Counted from the stretch's first letter, positions 1 to 8,492 are shown. The stretch is 64,000 nucleotides of DNA from Streptomyces sp. RB17 (GCF_009604455.1 NZ_WEGL01000001.1:496001-560000), one strand, 5' to 3'. Program-made: numbers and translations. The notes: generated by a model from the sequence alone, not told the origin.

Positions 1-165
1 GAGAAAGAGGGAGTCGAAGGTGCCGCGCTCGGCGATCCGGGCGAGCCGTACATAGTGCTTCAGCTCGACGTGCGCATACGGGTCACTCTCCGGAAGCCGC
101 CAGGAGGCCTCGTGATGGCCCGTGTTCATGAGGAACGCGTTCAGATGGAGCCTTCTCTGTGTCAC
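1..165 (-). CDS. FMN-dependent monooxygenase (sulfonate/nitrilotriacetate type), N-terminal part only
   Basis: Only the first 55 codons are present; the gene runs off the left edge. The GTG start at 165 overlaps the stop of the ABC ATPase upstream (shared GTGA), so the two are translationally coupled. The N-terminus (QRRLHLNAFLMNTGHHEASW, then HVELKHYVRLARIAERGTFD) is typical of the bacterial luciferase-like NtaA/SnaA/DmoA flavin monooxygenases, which use FMNH2 from a partner reductase to cleave C-S or C-N bonds. Its place as last gene of a sulfonate-type ABC operon suggests that it desulfonates or oxidises the imported compound in the cytoplasm. The substrate cannot be read from this fragment. 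Confidence 0.8.
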   Translation of the reverse strand, partial: MTQRRLHLNAFLMNTGHHEASWRLPESDPYAHVELKHYVRLARIAERGTFDSLFL

Positions 166-896
166 CGGTGATCCTCCGTGACGCCCAGTGCGGTCAGCAG
201 TCGTTCGCGGTATTCGCCCAGGACCGGCTCCCGGTAGGAGCGGGGGTGGGGGCGGTCGATGGTCAGGTCGAGGCCGATGCGGCCCTGGTCCAGGACGAGG
301 ACCCGGTCGGCGAGCACGATCGCCTCGTCGACGTCGTGAGTGACCAGCAGCACGGACGGCCGGTGGCGTCGCCACAGGTCGCGCAGCAGGCCGTGCATCC
401 TGATCCGGGTCAGCGCGTCCAGCGCGCCGAACGGCTCGTCGGCCAGCAGGAGTTCGGGCTCGCGGACCAGGGAGCGGGCGAGCGCGGCCCGCTGGGCCTC
501 GCCGCCGGACAGCTCGCCCGGCCAGGCCCGCTCGCGGCCCTTCAGGCCGACCTCCTCCAGCGCGGCCCGGCCTCGCTCCTCGGCGTCCCTGCCGTCCGTG
601 CCGAGCAGCACGTTCTCCAGCACCCGGCGCCAGGGCAGCAGCCGGGAGTCCTGGAAGACGACCGAGACGCGCTCGGGGGCGCTGAGCCGCCCGCCGCCCG
701 CGACCCCGTGGTCGAGTCCGGCGATGGCCCGCAGCAGGGTGCTCTTGCCCGAGCCGCTGTGCCCGAGCAGCGCCGTGAACTGGCCGGCGGGCAGGTCGAG
801 GTCGATGCCGTCGAGCACCGTACGGCCGTCGAAGGACCGGGTCAGGCCGTGAATCCGGACGGCGGGGCGGGTCAGTTGCTCAGTGTGCGGCGCCAC
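162..896 (-). CDS. ABC transporter ATPase, sulfonate/taurine type (SsuB/TauB-like)
   Basis: A 244-residue cytoplasmic ATPase that would energise import of an organosulfur compound. Visible motifs are Walker A GHSGSGKST (~residue 45), the Q-loop VFQDSRLLPW, signature LSGGEAQR (the more usual form is LSGGQ/LSGGMRQR), Walker B LLLADEP and the H-loop LLVTHDVDEA, all in the order expected for the nitrate/sulfonate/taurine subfamily. The GTG start at 896 was chosen because the family N-terminus begins here (APHTEQLTRPAV) and it overlaps the permease stop by 25 bp; a longer upstream reading frame is only the permease in another frame. It is part of a compact operon: binding protein, permease, ATPase, monooxygenase. 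Confidence 0.9.
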   Translation of the reverse strand: MAPHTEQLTRPAVRIHGLTRSFDGRTVLDGIDLDLPAGQFTALLGHSGSGKSTLLRAIAGLDHGVAGGGRLSAPERVSVVFQDSRLLPWRRVLENVLLGTDGRDAEERGRAALEEVGLKGRERAWPGELSGGEAQRAALARSLVREPELLLADEPFGALDALTRIRMHGLLRDLWRRHRPSVLLVTHDVDEAIVLADRVLVLDQGRIGLDLTIDRPHPRSYREPVLGEYRERLLTALGVTEDHR

Positions 897-1720
897 GACA
901 GCACCCTCCGTTCGACGAGACGGACCACGCTGTCGGAGATCAGGCCGAAGACGCCGTAGATCAGCAGGCCGACCAGGATGACGTCGGTCTGGCCGTAGTT
1001 CTGGGCCTGGAACATCATGTAGCCGAGGCCGCTGGTGGCGTTGATCTGCTCCAGCACCACCAGGGCCAGCCAGGAGCCCGTCACACCGAGCCGGAGTCCC
1101 ACGAAGAATCCGGGCAGTGCGCCGGGGATCACCACCTGGCGGATGAAGGTGAGCCTCGACAGGTCCTGGACCTCGGCGAGTTCGACGTACCGGCCGTCGA
1201 TGCCGGACAGCGCGGCATGCGTGTTCAGATAGATCGGGATGTAGACGACGATCGCGATGATGGCGATCTTGAAGGTTTCCCCGATGCCCAGCCAGAGGAT
1301 GAACAGCGGGATCAGGCCGAGCGTCGGGATCGCCCGGTTGAACTGCACGGTCCCGTCGATCAGCGCCTCCCCGGTGCGGCTGAGCCCGGAGGCGAGCGCG
1401 AGCAGCACGCCGGCGGCCAGACCGATCGCGAAGCCGTACCCGGCCCGCTTCAGCGAGGTCAGGATGTCGGTGGTCAGGGTGCCGTCGGTCCACAGGTGAC
1501 CGGCGGTCCTGAGGACCGTCCAGGGCGCCGGGATCGCACCCGTGTCGAGCGTTCCGGCGGCGGAGGCGGCCGCCCACAGGGCGAGGACGAAGAGCGGTCC
1601 GATCAGCCGGGCGGCGGGCAGCCGGCGGCCGGGGGAGAGGCGGCGGCGCCGGCGGACCTGGGGTACGTCCTGGGCCTGCGCCGCCGCGACGGCGGTCGTC
1701 GTCGTGGTCACGGCGGTCAT
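872..1720 (-). CDS. ABC transporter permease, sulfonate/taurine type (SsuC/TauC-like)
   Basis: A 282-residue BPD-type inner-membrane permease with about six membrane segments. It starts with a Thr/Ala-rich cytoplasmic tail and an Arg-rich stretch (QVRRRRRLSPGRRLPAA), then a first helix (LIGPLFVLALWAAASAAGTL). The family features RAIPTLGLIPLFILWLGIGE and the EAA-type loop LSRLTFIRQVVIPGALPGF, which contacts the ATPase, are clear. The ATG at 1720 overlaps the stop of the binding protein (ATGA), supporting this start and translational coupling. The function is transmembrane passage of the substrate captured by the upstream lipoprotein. Confidence 0.9.
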   Translation of the reverse strand: MTAVTTTTTAVAAAQAQDVPQVRRRRRLSPGRRLPAARLIGPLFVLALWAAASAAGTLDTGAIPAPWTVLRTAGHLWTDGTLTTDILTSLKRAGYGFAIGLAAGVLLALASGLSRTGEALIDGTVQFNRAIPTLGLIPLFILWLGIGETFKIAIIAIVVYIPIYLNTHAALSGIDGRYVELAEVQDLSRLTFIRQVVIPGALPGFFVGLRLGVTGSWLALVVLEQINATSGLGYMMFQAQNYGQTDVILVGLLIYGVFGLISDSVVRLVERRVLSWRRTLSN

Positions 1721-2760
1721 TTCCGGTACTCCTCGGGTACGGCCCTGGCGGCGATCGACTCGAAGCGGTGGTCGAAGAGCGAGGAGACGTCGAACTTCTT
1801 CACGAAGCCGCCCTCGGCGAGCAGGTCGGCCGTCTCCTGCTCCCACTTGATCGCCTCGTCCCAACGGGGTGGGAACAGCGGCTTGTTGGCGAGCCGGGTG
1901 ATACCCCGGGCCTGCTCCAGGGTCAGGTTCTGCGTCTTGACGTAGAACTCCTCGTTCCAGACGTCCGGGTGCTCGTACTGCCACACCTGGCCCTTGGCCC
2001 ACTGCGGGATGTAGGCGGCGATCGCGGCGGCCTTCGCGGGGTCGTTCAGCACGGACTGCGGTGCCCACAGCAGGTTGAGCAGGTCGACGACATCGGTGGG
2101 GATGGTGCGGGCGCCCTTCGGCTCGTACTGCTTCAGATACGCGGGCGCCTGGCTGTTGCCGAGCGGGGCCACGTCGACCTGCCCGGACTGCAGGGCGGTG
2201 AGGAACTGGTTGCTGGTCAGCGGGACCAGCTTCACCTCGTCGTACGCCAGTCCCGCCCGCTTCAGCGCCCGCAGCAGCACGACACCCTGCGCCTGGCCCT
2301 GGGAGAAGGCGAGCCGCTTGCCCTTGAAGTCGCCGACCGTGCGGATGTCGCTGCCGGGCTTGGTGGCGAAGAGGTAGTTGGGCTTGCGGGTGAGGTCGAT
2401 CGCGACGATCTTCGCGTCGAAGCCCTGGTAGTGCGCCTGGATCGGCGGGATGCCCGCGTTGTTGGCGAGGTCCAGGGACTTGGCGCGGAAGGCGTTGATG
2501 ACGTCCGGGCCCGCCCCGATGTTCAGCCAGTTCGACACCGTGAACGGCAGCCCGGGCAGCTTCGCCAGCCGGAACTGCAGCTGCTGGACGTTCTGGTAGG
2601 AGGCGATCTTCAGGCTGGTGCCGGCCGGGACCTTGTCGGCGAGCGGCCTGGTGGCGGCGCCCTTGGTGTCGGCGGACGCGTCGCCCTTGGCGCAGCCGCT
2701 GACGCCCACTGCGGCGGCGGACGCGCCCAGCAAGGAGGTGAGAAAGACACGACGGTGCAT
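1717..2760 (-). CDS. ABC transporter substrate-binding lipoprotein, sulfonate/aliphatic sulfonate type
   Basis: A 347-residue extracytoplasmic solute-binding protein. The N-terminus MHRRVFLTSLLGASAAAVG ends in lipobox VSGC, and the twin arginine followed by VFL resembles a Tat signal, so this is probably a Tat-exported lipoprotein, as is common in Streptomyces. The body carries SsuA/TauA-like features: LKIASYQNVQQLQF, a region of the type DVINAFRAKSLDLANNAG, and VGDFKGKRLAFSQGQAQG. The ATG at 2760 is preferred over upstream starts because the signal peptide begins there. As first gene of the operon it would set substrate specificity. An aliphatic sulfonate is likely, but other small organosulfur compounds are possible. 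Confidence 0.88.
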   Translation of the reverse strand: MHRRVFLTSLLGASAAAVGVSGCAKGDASADTKGAATRPLADKVPAGTSLKIASYQNVQQLQFRLAKLPGLPFTVSNWLNIGAGPDVINAFRAKSLDLANNAGIPPIQAHYQGFDAKIVAIDLTRKPNYLFATKPGSDIRTVGDFKGKRLAFSQGQAQGVVLLRALKRAGLAYDEVKLVPLTSNQFLTALQSGQVDVAPLGNSQAPAYLKQYEPKGARTIPTDVVDLLNLLWAPQSVLNDPAKAAAIAAYIPQWAKGQVWQYEHPDVWNEEFYVKTQNLTLEQARGITRLANKPLFPPRWDEAIKWEQETADLLAEGGFVKKFDVSSLFDHRFESIAARAVPEEYRK

Positions 2761-2883
2761 GGGAGTACTCCCCGGAGTAAAGGAGGGGAAGGCAGGGGAA
2801 AGGCAGTGGGAATTCCGGATCCGGAGACCGGGAGAAAGAGAGAGCAAAGAGCCGGAAACACGCGCTTCACGCGCGGCAATGTG

Positions 2884-2931
2884 TCAGCAACAAAGGGTGC
2901 GACAGCTGGTAAGCGGGCTCATGACCAGCAT
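2884..2931 (-). CDS. Possible Cys-rich leader peptide upstream of the sulfonate operon
   Basis: A 15-codon ORF, MLVMSPLTSCRTLCC, ends with three cysteines, the last two adjacent to the stop. It lies 123 bp upstream of the binding-protein ATG and is preceded by a GGAAGGCAGGAAC segment that could act as ribosome-binding site. A TTGACA hexamer sits at 2959-2954. Actinobacterial sulfur-assimilation operons are known to carry short upstream ORFs with Cys tracts that sense cysteine by translational attenuation, and the position fits that scheme. The ORF is tiny and could be chance; an internal ATG (codon 4) is an alternative start. Confidence 0.4.
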   Translation of the reverse strand: MLVMSPLTSCRTLCC

Positions 2932-2976
2932 GTTCCTGCCTTCCGGTGATCCCTGTCAACATTCCGAGTTTCTGAA

Positions 2977-4176
2977 TTAAATATCCTCAGGTGACACGTC
3001 CAGCGGATCCCGGAACAACACGTCCAGCAGTACCGACCCGGCGGCCACCGCCAGCACGGAATCCGGGAAACTCGTCGGCAGAACGGCCGCCGCACGGTGT
3101 GTCCCGACGGCTTCTCTGAGCGCGCTCAGGCAGTCCTCGAAGTGGATGACCCCCACCTCGGTCACCACGACCGTCTCCGGATTGAGCACGTCCAGCAGCA
3201 GCCCCGCCGCCCGCCCGGTCGCCCGGGACCGCTCCACCAGCAGCCGCCGCGCCACCGCGTCCCCGGCCGCCGCCGCGGCCACCACGTGCATCGGATTGGC
3301 CGAGCCGATCACCCCGGCCGCGCGGGCCCGCCGGCACAACGTCCGCTCGCTCAGCTCCACCTGGAGGCAGCCGGTACGAGAGCACGGGCACGGCTCGCTG
3401 CCGCCCGGCACCGGCAGATGCGCGATCGCCCCGGCCGCCGAACGCGGCCCGTGGTGCACCTCGTCATGGGTGGCGAAGGCCGCGTCGACCACATTGCCCA
3501 CGAACAGATGCAGCACGCTCCCGCTGCCCCGGGCCCGTCCGAACAGCCGCTCCCCGTTGACCAACGCCCGCGCGTGCCCGTCCACATGGACCGGCAGGCC
3601 GGTGCGGGCGCCGAGCACCTCCCGCACCGGCACCTCGCGCCAGCCCAGCAGCTCGTGCTCGACCACGCTCCCCGTCTCCCGGTCCACCCAGCCGCCGACG
3701 GCCACCCCGACCCCCAGCGGCCGGCGGCCCGGCACCCCGGCGAGCAGCCCGGAGAGCCCCTCGGCGGCCCGCGCCAGCACCCAGCCGGGATCGGTCCGTT
3801 CGTGCTTCAGCTCACGCCGGGCCACCACCCGGCCGCGCAGGTCCAGCAGCGCGACCGTCGTGTACGGCACGGCCACATGCACCCCGCCGACCAGGAACCC
3901 CGTGTCGTCCAGGTCGACGGGGAGATGCGGCCGGCCGACCCCGCCCGAACGGCGCGGCTGCGCGGACTCCCGGATCAGACCGAGTTCGGTGAGCCGGGCG
4001 CAGTGCTCGGTCACCGAGGCGGGCGACAGCCCGGTGAGCCGGGCGATGGTGCTGCGCGCCACCGGCCCGTGCTCCAGCACGGACCGCAGCACGACACTGG
4101 CGCTGGTGCGCCGCCGGTCGCTGTCGGCGGCACGCGGAACGGGAGAGACAAGGGTGGATACCGCGGTACGGGGCAT
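2977..4176 (-). CDS. ROK-family transcriptional regulator
   Basis: A 399-residue repressor-type protein. Residues ~25-85 form an N-terminal MarR-like winged HTH (VLRSVLEHGPVARSTIARLT, then LSPASVTEHCARLTELGLIRE). The rest is a ROK sugar-kinase-like domain with LGVGVAVGGWVDRETG and the zinc-type cluster CPCSRTGC (family pattern CxCGxxGCxE, with Gly and Glu replaced). Such proteins normally sense a sugar or phosphosugar. It reads convergently into the sulfonate operon's upstream region and away from bioY; no sugar gene adjoins it, so its target is unknown. The start at 4176 gives a short Ala/Arg-rich lead before the HTH. Confidence 0.85.
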   Translation of the reverse strand: MPRTAVSTLVSPVPRAADSDRRRTSASVVLRSVLEHGPVARSTIARLTGLSPASVTEHCARLTELGLIRESAQPRRSGGVGRPHLPVDLDDTGFLVGGVHVAVPYTTVALLDLRGRVVARRELKHERTDPGWVLARAAEGLSGLLAGVPGRRPLGVGVAVGGWVDRETGSVVEHELLGWREVPVREVLGARTGLPVHVDGHARALVNGERLFGRARGSGSVLHLFVGNVVDAAFATHDEVHHGPRSAAGAIAHLPVPGGSEPCPCSRTGCLQVELSERTLCRRARAAGVIGSANPMHVVAAAAAGDAVARRLLVERSRATGRAAGLLLDVLNPETVVVTEVGVIHFEDCLSALREAVGTHRAAAVLPTSFPDSVLAVAAGSVLLDVLFRDPLDVSPEDI

Positions 4177-4636
4177 GGAGGACCGTCCTCGGGAAACGGG
4201 GCCGACACGTCTCGGAGTTCGGGGGTGCGAAGGAGAGGCGTGCCGAGCGGTCCGCCCCTACCCCGGGCGGCGACAGGTGGCCGTGCCCTGGCGTCGCAGG
4301 TCGACATAGCGACGCGAGGTGAAGTACCGGGCCTGGGCAACCATGCGTTCGAAGCTAGCAAAACGCCCCGGCGCTGCCCAGACGGCGACCGACGGGCGAG
4401 ACGGTCCCCGCGGCGCTTTGGCCGGACCTTACAGAGGCACCGTCAGATGGCGAGGTACCGCAGGCCACTCCACCTCAGTGACCGGCATCACGTCGAACCC
4501 GGTGTCACCGCCACCCTTTGTCCGGAGCCCACCAACCCCCGCCGCACGCCTTTGTCGACCGGTGACGGTGATCGACGCGGGCGGCGCGGTATAGCGTCAC
4601 GGTGTTCCCGCCTGCCCACTCACCCGCGGAGTCCCC
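4177..4636. other. Divergent intergenic region (ROK regulator / bioY)
   Basis: About 460 bp without a convincing gene; the ORFs here show no protein-like codon bias. It must hold the promoters of both the leftward ROK gene and rightward bioY. I see no clear riboswitch, long palindrome or repeat. Confidence 0.5.
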
Positions 4637-5218
4637 ATGAGCACCGCCACCGCCACCGCCCGCCCCGGCGCAGTCCTCGCCGACCTGCTGCCTGCGTCCC
4701 GCGTCCGCGACGCGGCCCTCGTCGTCGGCGGCGCCGTGCTCACCGGCCTCGCGGCCCAGGTGGCCGTCCCGGTGCCCGGCTCCCCGGTGCCGGTGACCGG
4801 CCAGACCTTCGCCGCGCTGCTCGTCGGCACCGCGCTCGGCGCCCGCCGCGGCTTCCTCTCCCTCGCCCTGTACGCGCTCGCCGGTGTCGCGGGCGTGCCC
4901 TGGTTCGCGGACGGCACCTCCGGCGCGGCCTCGGTCTCCTTCGGCTACGTCCTCGGCATGCTGCTCGCCTCGGCCGCCGTCGGCGCGCTGGCCCGGCGCG
5001 GCGCCGACCGCTCGCCGCTGCGCACGGCGGGCACGATGCTCCTCGGCGAGGCCGTCATCTACGCCGTCGGCGTGCCCTACCTGGCCCTCGCGGCCCACCT
5101 CTCCCTCTCCCAGGCCGTCGCCGCCGGCCTCACCCCGTTCCTGTTCGGCGACGCCCTCAAGGCCGCCCTGGCGATGGGCGCCCTGCCCACCGCCTGGAAG
5201 TTCGCGAACAAGCGCTAG
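4637..5218 (+). CDS. bioY: Biotin transporter BioY (S component)
   Basis: A 193-residue integral membrane protein with about six hydrophobic segments and the BioY hallmark GSPVPVTGQTFAALLVG (about residues 54-70), which belongs to the biotin-binding S component of ECF transporters. Further family stretches are LGARRGFLSLALYALAG and LFGDALKAALAMGALPTAW. It takes up biotin across the cytoplasmic membrane, either alone or with a shared energising module; no BioM/BioN genes adjoin it. It stands as a single gene with a terminator hairpin just downstream. The ATG at 4637 is the only sensible start. Confidence 0.93.
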   Translation: MSTATATARPGAVLADLLPASRVRDAALVVGGAVLTGLAAQVAVPVPGSPVPVTGQTFAALLVGTALGARRGFLSLALYALAGVAGVPWFADGTSGAASVSFGYVLGMLLASAAVGALARRGADRSPLRTAGTMLLGEAVIYAVGVPYLALAAHLSLSQAVAAGLTPFLFGDALKAALAMGALPTAWKFANKR

Positions 5219-5250
5219 CACGAGGTGCGCTGACGCCGCAGCTCCTTCGG

Positions 5251-5298
5251 AAGAGGCTCGCCGGGTCGTAGGTCTCCTCGACCGGGGCGAGCCTCTTT
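5251..5298. terminator. Bidirectional terminator between bioY and the DNA glycosylase gene
   Basis: Inverted repeat aagaggctcgcc / ggcgagcctctt with a ~23-nt loop lies between the convergent bioY and nei-type genes and can serve both strands. Confidence 0.75.
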
Positions 5299-5304
5299 CG
5301 GGTT

Positions 5305-6114
5305 TCACTGCTTCTGGCAGGTGGGGCACCAGAAGAGGTTCCGGGCGGCGAGGTCGGCCGTGCGGATCCCGGTTCCGCAGATGTGGCAGGGCAGGGTCGC
5401 CCGGCGGTAGACGTACACCTCGCCGCCGTGATCGTCCACGCGGGGCGGCCGGCCCATGGCCTCCGGGGTGTGCTCGGGCCGTACGGTGTCGATCCGGTTC
5501 CGCCGGACGCCTTCGTGCATCAGCTCGACGAGGTCGGCCCAGATGGCGTCCCACTCGGCCGGGGTGATGTCCTTGCCCGCGCGGTACGGGTCGATGCCGT
5601 GCCGGAACAGCACCTCGGCGCGGTAGACGTTGCCGACGCCGGCGACGATCTTCTGGTCCATGAGCAGCGCGGCGATCGTCGTACGGCTGCGGGAGATCCT
5701 GCGGTACGCCGCGTGCGGGTCGGCGTCCTCGCGGAGCGGGTCGGGGCCGAGGCGGTCGTGTACGGCCTGCTTCTCGGCGCCGGTGATCAGGGCGCAGGTG
5801 GTGGGGCCGCGGAGGTCCACGTACGACGTGTCGTTCGCGAGCCGGAGCCGGACGGTGTCCGTCGGCGGGGGTGCGGGGGCGTCGCCGAAGCCGACCTTGC
5901 CGAAGAGGCCGAGGTGGATGTGGACCCAGTCGGTGTCCCGGAAACGGAGGAAGAGGTGCTTGCCGTGGGCTTCGGTGGCCGTCAGTCCGGCGCGGTCCAG
6001 GAGGGCGGCGGCGTCCGAGAACTTGCCCTGGGGGCTGGTGACACGGGGGGCCGTGCCGTGGAAGCGCTCGGCGTAGTCCTGGGCCAGCCGATGGATGGTG
6101 TGCCCTTCCGGCAA
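5305..6114 (-). CDS. Fpg/Nei-family DNA glycosylase/AP lyase, TTG start
   Basis: A 269-residue base-excision repair enzyme of the endonuclease VIII type. The start is set by chemistry: the family needs Pro as residue 2 after Met removal, and the TTG at 6114 gives M-PEGHTIHRLA, with an AAAGGA ribosome-binding site just upstream. An in-frame ATG further upstream would bury the catalytic Pro2/Glu3 and can be excluded. The H2TH region is present (QKIVAGVGNVYRAEVLFRHG), and the C-terminus has a zinc finger CHIC...CPTC. It removes oxidised bases and nicks the abasic site. The gene is convergent with bioY and lies downstream of rpiB on the same strand. Confidence 0.92.
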   Translation of the reverse strand: MPEGHTIHRLAQDYAERFHGTAPRVTSPQGKFSDAAALLDRAGLTATEAHGKHLFLRFRDTDWVHIHLGLFGKVGFGDAPAPPPTDTVRLRLANDTSYVDLRGPTTCALITGAEKQAVHDRLGPDPLREDADPHAAYRRISRSRTTIAALLMDQKIVAGVGNVYRAEVLFRHGIDPYRAGKDITPAEWDAIWADLVELMHEGVRRNRIDTVRPEHTPEAMGRPPRVDDHGGEVYVYRRATLPCHICGTGIRTADLAARNLFWCPTCQKQ

Positions 6115-6205
6115 GGCGGGGGTGTCCTTTCCTTCGCTTTCCGCCCGCCCGCCCACCCGTCTCGGCCGGCCGGGAGTGAACGGACAGGAAGGGCCGGGGC
6201 GGAGC

Positions 6206-6283
6206 CCCGAGACGGCGCCCTTCCGGCCGAGCGAGCCGGGTGAGTGGGTGGGCGAAACGGGGGGCTGGGGGCGGAGCCCCCAG
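6206..6283. terminator. Two GC-rich hairpins downstream of rpiB
   Basis: Two short stems with the same 'GCGGAGCCCC' loop/arm design: one near 6206-6222 (ccggggc-gga-gccccg) and one at 6265-6283 (ctgggggc-gga-gcccccag). The second directly follows the rpiB stop and can terminate it. This hairpin type is, to my knowledge, frequent between genes in Streptomyces. Confidence 0.55.
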
Positions 6284-6302
6284 GGGGTGGCCTGCCTGAG
6301 CC

Positions 6303-6788
6303 CTACGCCTGCGGGTGGTGCGCCGGGATCGGCGGCAGCTCGCCCGTCGTCTCGTACGCCGACAGCATGTCGATCCGCCGGATGTGGCGCTCGTCACCGG
6401 AGAACGGCGTGTTGAGGAAGACCTCGACGAACTTCGTCGCCTCCTCCGTGCTGTGCATGCGCGCACCCACAGCCACCACGTTGGCGTTGTTGTGCTGCCG
6501 CCCCAGCGTCGCCGTCTCCTCGCTCCAGGCCAGCGCCGCCCGCACGCCCTTCACCTTGTTCGCGGCGATCTGCTCACCGTTGCCGGAGCCGCCGATCACG
6601 ATGCCGAGGGCGTCGGGGTCCGCGGCCGTCTTCTCGGCGGCGCGGAGGCAGAAGGGCGGGTAGTCGTCCTGGGCGTCGTAGATGTGCGGTCCGCAGTCGA
6701 CGGGCTCGTGACCCGCCGCCTTGAGCCACTCGACGAGGTGGTTCTTGAGTTCGTAGCCAGCATGGTCGGAGCCGAGATACACGCGCAT
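6303..6788 (-). CDS. rpiB: Ribose-5-phosphate isomerase B
   Basis: A 161-residue enzyme interconverting ribose 5-phosphate and ribulose 5-phosphate in the non-oxidative pentose phosphate pathway. The family N-terminus MRVYLGSDHAGYELKNHL (with the Asp-His pair of the active site), the GSGNGEQIAANKVKGVRAAL loop and HNNANVVAVGAR are all present. The ATG at 6788 was chosen over an upstream in-frame ATG (17 codons earlier), because the Rossmann-type strand starts here and the extra segment has no homology-like character. It sits upstream of the DNA glycosylase gene, from which it is separated by hairpins, so the two are probably not one transcript. Confidence 0.93.
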   Translation of the reverse strand: MRVYLGSDHAGYELKNHLVEWLKAAGHEPVDCGPHIYDAQDDYPPFCLRAAEKTAADPDALGIVIGGSGNGEQIAANKVKGVRAALAWSEETATLGRQHNNANVVAVGARMHSTEEATKFVEVFLNTPFSGDERHIRRIDMLSAYETTGELPPIPAHHPQA

Positions 6789-6918
6789 GCCATGAGTGTG
6801 ACACGCCCCATTCCGGGCAGCAGCCTCGGGTCGCGGCACCCCGGCAGGTCCCGGTCAGGCCTCCGCCAGACCTCGAAGAACATTCCGTCCGACCTCGGCA
6901 AATGTGAGCAGGACCATA

Positions 6919-6964
6919 GAACCTCAAGGGAACCTCAAGTAACGATACGGATTCAGAGGTTCCC
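6919..6964. promoter_or_regulatory. Inverted and direct repeats upstream of the amino-acid permease gene
   Basis: gggaacctc (6928-6936) and gaggttccc (6956-6964) form a 9-bp perfect inverted repeat, and gaacctcaag occurs twice in tandem (6920-6939). They lie about 85-130 bp upstream of the permease ATG and could be an operator or an mRNA structure. Confidence 0.4.
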
Positions 6965-7047
6965 GAATCCGTTCGCCTCGGATTCACTGGACCGACTCGT
7001 ACACCGCTCGTGCGAGATGCTCCTCCTCGCGTAAAGGAAATCCGTCC

Positions 7048-8472
7048 ATGACCCCTGGTTCGGGCCTCCAAGCAGGACTCAAGAACCGCCACCTGACGAT
7101 GATCGCGATCGGTGGTGTCATCGGAGCCGGCCTTTTCGTCGGTTCCAGCTCCGGTATCGCCACCGCCGGACCGGGCATCCTCCTGTCGTACGCGCTCGTC
7201 GGCACCCTCGTCGTCCTCGTGATGCGGATGCTCGGCGAGATGTCCGCCGCCAACCCCACCTCCGGCTCCTTCTCCGAGCACGCCGACCGTGCCCTCGGCC
7301 GCTGGGCCGGGTTCTCCATCGGCTGGCTCTACTGGTTCTTCTGGGTCGTCGTGCTGGCCGTCGAGGCCACCGCCGGCGCCAAGATCCTCTCGGGCTGGGT
7401 CCCGGGTGTGCCGCAGTGGGGCTGGGCGCTCATCGTGATGACCGTGCTGACCGCGACCAACCTGGTCTCCGTCGGCTCCTACGGCGAGTTCGAGTTCTGG
7501 TTCGCCGGTATCAAGGTCGTGGCGATCGGCGCGTTCATCGTCGTCGGCCTGCTGGCCATCTTCGGCGTGCTTCCGGGGGTGCACACCGACAAGGCCTCCT
7601 TCGGCAACCTCGCGAACCACGGCGGCTTCCTGCCGCACGGCCCCGGCTCGATCCTCACCGGTGTGCTGCTGGTCGTCTTCTCCTTCATGGGCAGCGAGAT
7701 CGCCACGCTCGCGGCCGGTGAGTCGGAGGACCCGCAGCGGGCGGTCACCAAGTCCACCAACAGCATCATCTGGCGCATCGGCGTCTTCTACCTGGGCTCG
7801 ATCCTGGTCGTGGTCTCGCTGCTGCCGTGGAACGACCCGTCCATCGCGAAGCAGGGCTCCTACGTCGCCGCGCTGAACTCGCTCGGCATCCCCAACGCCG
7901 GTCAGATCATGAACGTCATCATCCTGACCTCGGTGCTGTCCTGCCTCAACTCCGGCCTGTACACGGCCTCCCGCATGGCGTTCTCGCTGGGCCAGCGCGG
8001 TGACGCCCCCAAGGCGTTCGCCCGCACGACCTCCCGCGGTGTGCCGATGGCGGCGATCCTGGCCTCGGTCGTCTTCGGCTTCGTGGCGGTCTTCTTCAAC
8101 TACGCGTACCCGGACACGGTCTTCCTCTTCCTGCTGAACTCCAGTGGCGCGGTCGCCCTGTTCGTGTGGCTGGCGATCTGCCTCTCGCAGCTGCGCATGC
8201 GCCGGATCATCCAGCGGGAGGCGCCGGAGAAGCTCGTCGTGAAGATGTGGCTCTACCCGTACCTGACCTGGGTGACGGCCGCCTTCATCGTCGGCGTCCT
8301 CGGCTACATGCTGACCGACACCAAGGGCGCGAGCAGCGGCCGTAACACCGTGCTGCTGTCGGTGGCCGTGGCAGCGGTCGTGGTGATCATCGCCCTGGTG
8401 AAGCAGAAGCTCACGGCGAACCGCCCGGCCCCCGCGGTCGGGGCCCCGGCCGACAAGGTCTCCGTGGGCTGA
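7048..8472 (+). CDS. APC-family amino-acid permease (GABA/aromatic amino-acid permease-like)
   Basis: A 474-residue transporter with about twelve membrane helices. The N-terminus is the classic amino-acid:proton symporter pattern: LKNRHLTMIAIGGVIGAGLF, then GPGILLSYALVGTLVVLVMR and LGEMSAANPTSGSFSEHA. Helix 3 has the WFFWVVVLAVEATAGAKIL segment, and the ESEDPQRAV loop follows helix 6. This places it in the GabP/AnsP/AroP group importing an amino acid with protons; the specific substrate is not readable. The start ATG at 7048 has a GTAAAGGAA ribosome-binding site. The gene stands alone, preceded by repeats that may be regulatory and followed by a strong hairpin. Confidence 0.9.
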   Translation: MTPGSGLQAGLKNRHLTMIAIGGVIGAGLFVGSSSGIATAGPGILLSYALVGTLVVLVMRMLGEMSAANPTSGSFSEHADRALGRWAGFSIGWLYWFFWVVVLAVEATAGAKILSGWVPGVPQWGWALIVMTVLTATNLVSVGSYGEFEFWFAGIKVVAIGAFIVVGLLAIFGVLPGVHTDKASFGNLANHGGFLPHGPGSILTGVLLVVFSFMGSEIATLAAGESEDPQRAVTKSTNSIIWRIGVFYLGSILVVVSLLPWNDPSIAKQGSYVAALNSLGIPNAGQIMNVIILTSVLSCLNSGLYTASRMAFSLGQRGDAPKAFARTTSRGVPMAAILASVVFGFVAVFFNYAYPDTVFLFLLNSSGAVALFVWLAICLSQLRMRRIIQREAPEKLVVKMWLYPYLTWVTAAFIVGVLGYMLTDTKGASSGRNTVLLSVAVAAVVVIIALVKQKLTANRPAPAVGAPADKVSVG

Positions 8473-8492
8473 TCCGCCCTCCTCCGCGACTG

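Noticed and set aside
6115..6156. Upstream ATG start for the Nei-type glycosylase
   Set aside because: It would place the catalytic Pro inside the chain; the TTG at 6114 gives the required Met-Pro-Glu start.
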